A DNA stretch of 64,000 nt from Aquabacterium olei (GTDB lineage: Bacteria > Pseudomonadota > Gammaproteobacteria > Burkholderiales > Burkholderiaceae_C), in the NCBI RefSeq assembly GCF_003100395.1, contig NZ_CP029210.1:1674001-1738000 (forward strand), written 5' to 3'. Both the position numbers and the translations under genes were made by a program. Numbering within the stretch: the stretch's first letter is position 1; every line of letters starts with the position of its first letter. Under the pieces are notes generated by a model. It was not told the DNA's origin. It did not search any database and was given only the letters and a program-made list of their open reading frames with translations. Positions 63,304 to 64,000 of this stretch are shown piece by piece.

Positions 63304-64000
63304 TCAGGCTTCGAGCTTCAGGAACAGTTCGCGGTCCGGCGCAAAGTTCGCGTAAAGCGGCATCAGCGCGCCACCCAGCGCGCGGGCATCCGACCCGATC
63401 ATGCCGCCCATCACCTGGGGCTCGAAGATCCCTTCCCAGTTGTACTCGGCCAGCGCACTTTGCACGGCGGCCAGCAGCGATGCGAGCAGGCCGCGGCTGA
63501 ACGAGCCATCGACGATGACGCCTTCCAGGTCGAGCACGCACGCCGTCGTGTTCACCGCCATGGCGATGCCGCGCGCGGTGTGCGCGACCCAGTCGGCGGT
63601 GTGGGGCATCCAGGGCGACTGCATGGCCCGGTCATCGTAGGCGGCCATGGGGTCGAGGCCGGCCGCTTCGAACGCCTGCTCGAGGTTGACCAGCGAGGCC
63701 ACGCTCAGCAGCTGAGCCGGCATCGAGGCCTGCCCGGGCTGCGCGGGCGACAGAGGCAACGAGCCCACCGCGCCTGCATTGCCATGGATGCCGCCGCGCA
63801 GGTGGCTGTCGATGACCAGGCCGCCGCCGATGAAGGTGTCGACGAACACATAGAGGAAGGTGGGCACGCTGCGGCCGCGGCCCGCCACCAGTTCGGCCAC
63901 ACAGGCGGCCGACGTGTCCTTCACGAAGTGCACCGGCAGCCGGGTCGTGTCCTGCATGCGCGATGGAATGTCGACCGCCTGCCACGTGCGGGCCTTGTGC
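63304..64000 (-). CDS. ROK-family transcriptional regulator/sugar kinase, 3' part (gene runs off the window)
   Basis: The frame is open to the window edge, so the N-terminus is missing. The visible 230 or so residues show the ROK nucleotide-binding core: ARTWQAVDIPSRM, FVKDTSAACVAELVAG, FLYVFVDTFIGGGLVIDSHLRGG, HGNAGAVGSLPLS. The zinc-binding CxCGxxGC cluster of glucokinase-type ROK proteins is absent from the usual place after this motif. It is convergent with rimO, 6 bases apart. Whether a DNA-binding domain lies upstream cannot be seen. Confidence 0.82.
   Translation of the reverse strand, partial: HKARTWQAVDIPSRMQDTTRLPVHFVKDTSAACVAELVAGRGRSVPTFLYVFVDTFIGGGLVIDSHLRGGIHGNAGAVGSLPLSPAQPGQASMPAQLLSVASLVNLEQAFEAAGLDPMAAYDDRAMQSPWMPHTADWVAHTARGIAMAVNTTACVLDLEGVIVDGSFSRGLLASLLAAVQSALAEYNWEGIFEPQVMGGMIGSDARALGGALMPLYANFAPDRELFLKLEA

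Overview
This is a GC-rich window (about two thirds G+C by eye) of ordinary chromosome from a betaproteobacterium. Gene order and protein sequences point to the order Burkholderiales, most like the Leptothrix/Rubrivivax/Aquabacterium/Ideonella assemblage; the order is well supported, the genus is inference. I see no integrase, transposase, insertion sequence, phage gene, CRISPR array or rRNA operon. Coding density is very high and many neighbours overlap by 1-8 bases.

Layout. 1-9 kb (+): end of ndk, rlmN, pilW, rodZ-like, ispG, hisS, yfgM-like, bamB, der, which combine ribosome maturation, isoprenoid and aminoacyl-tRNA synthesis with envelope assembly. 9-16.4 kb (+): hfq, hflX, hflK, hflC, a DUF2065 gene, hisZ, purA and a phosphoribosyltransferase. 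16.5-17.2 kb: two identical tRNA-Leu(CAG) genes on the minus strand, each followed by a similar hairpin. 17.2-35.3 kb (+): rnr, then the classic block rpsB-tsf-pyrH-frr-uppS-cdsA-dxr-rseP-bamA-skp-lpxD-fabZ-lpxA-lpxB-rnhB-RNA methyltransferase, which links translation to undecaprenyl, phospholipid, lipid A and outer-membrane protein assembly. 35.3-36.4 kb: a Fur-controlled hemP and a Bax-inhibitor-1 family gene. 36.5-39.7 kb (-): rpsF-priB-rpsR-rplI and dnaB. 39.8-44.5 kb: an HPP-CBS membrane protein, ppsA, and the divergent ppsR that regulates PEP synthase. 44.5-52.4 kb (-): an orphan hybrid histidine kinase and the glycine cleavage operon gcvT-gcvH-gcvP behind a tandem glycine riboswitch. 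52.5-58.3 kb: a TRAP dicarboxylate transporter dctPQM (-) divergent from its probable two-component system dctS-dctR (+). 58.4-61.8 kb (+): four consecutive exported proteins of unknown role. 61.9-64 kb: rimO, and the 3' part of a ROK-family gene running off the window.

The least understood part is 58.45-61.84 kb: a lipoprotein, an M48-metallopeptidase-like protein whose HExxH motif reads RExxH, a second lipoprotein and a small secreted protein, closely packed and all predicted to be exported. This is my best candidate for something undescribed. Other points of interest are the hemP promoter with almost no leader, an enlarged second glycine aptamer, a terminator-like hairpin inside dctPQM, a palindrome between dctP and dctS, and the duplicated tRNA-Leu gene. 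Nothing else looks like an obviously novel system. Very long opposite-strand ORFs over bamA, ppsA and gcvP are side effects of high GC.
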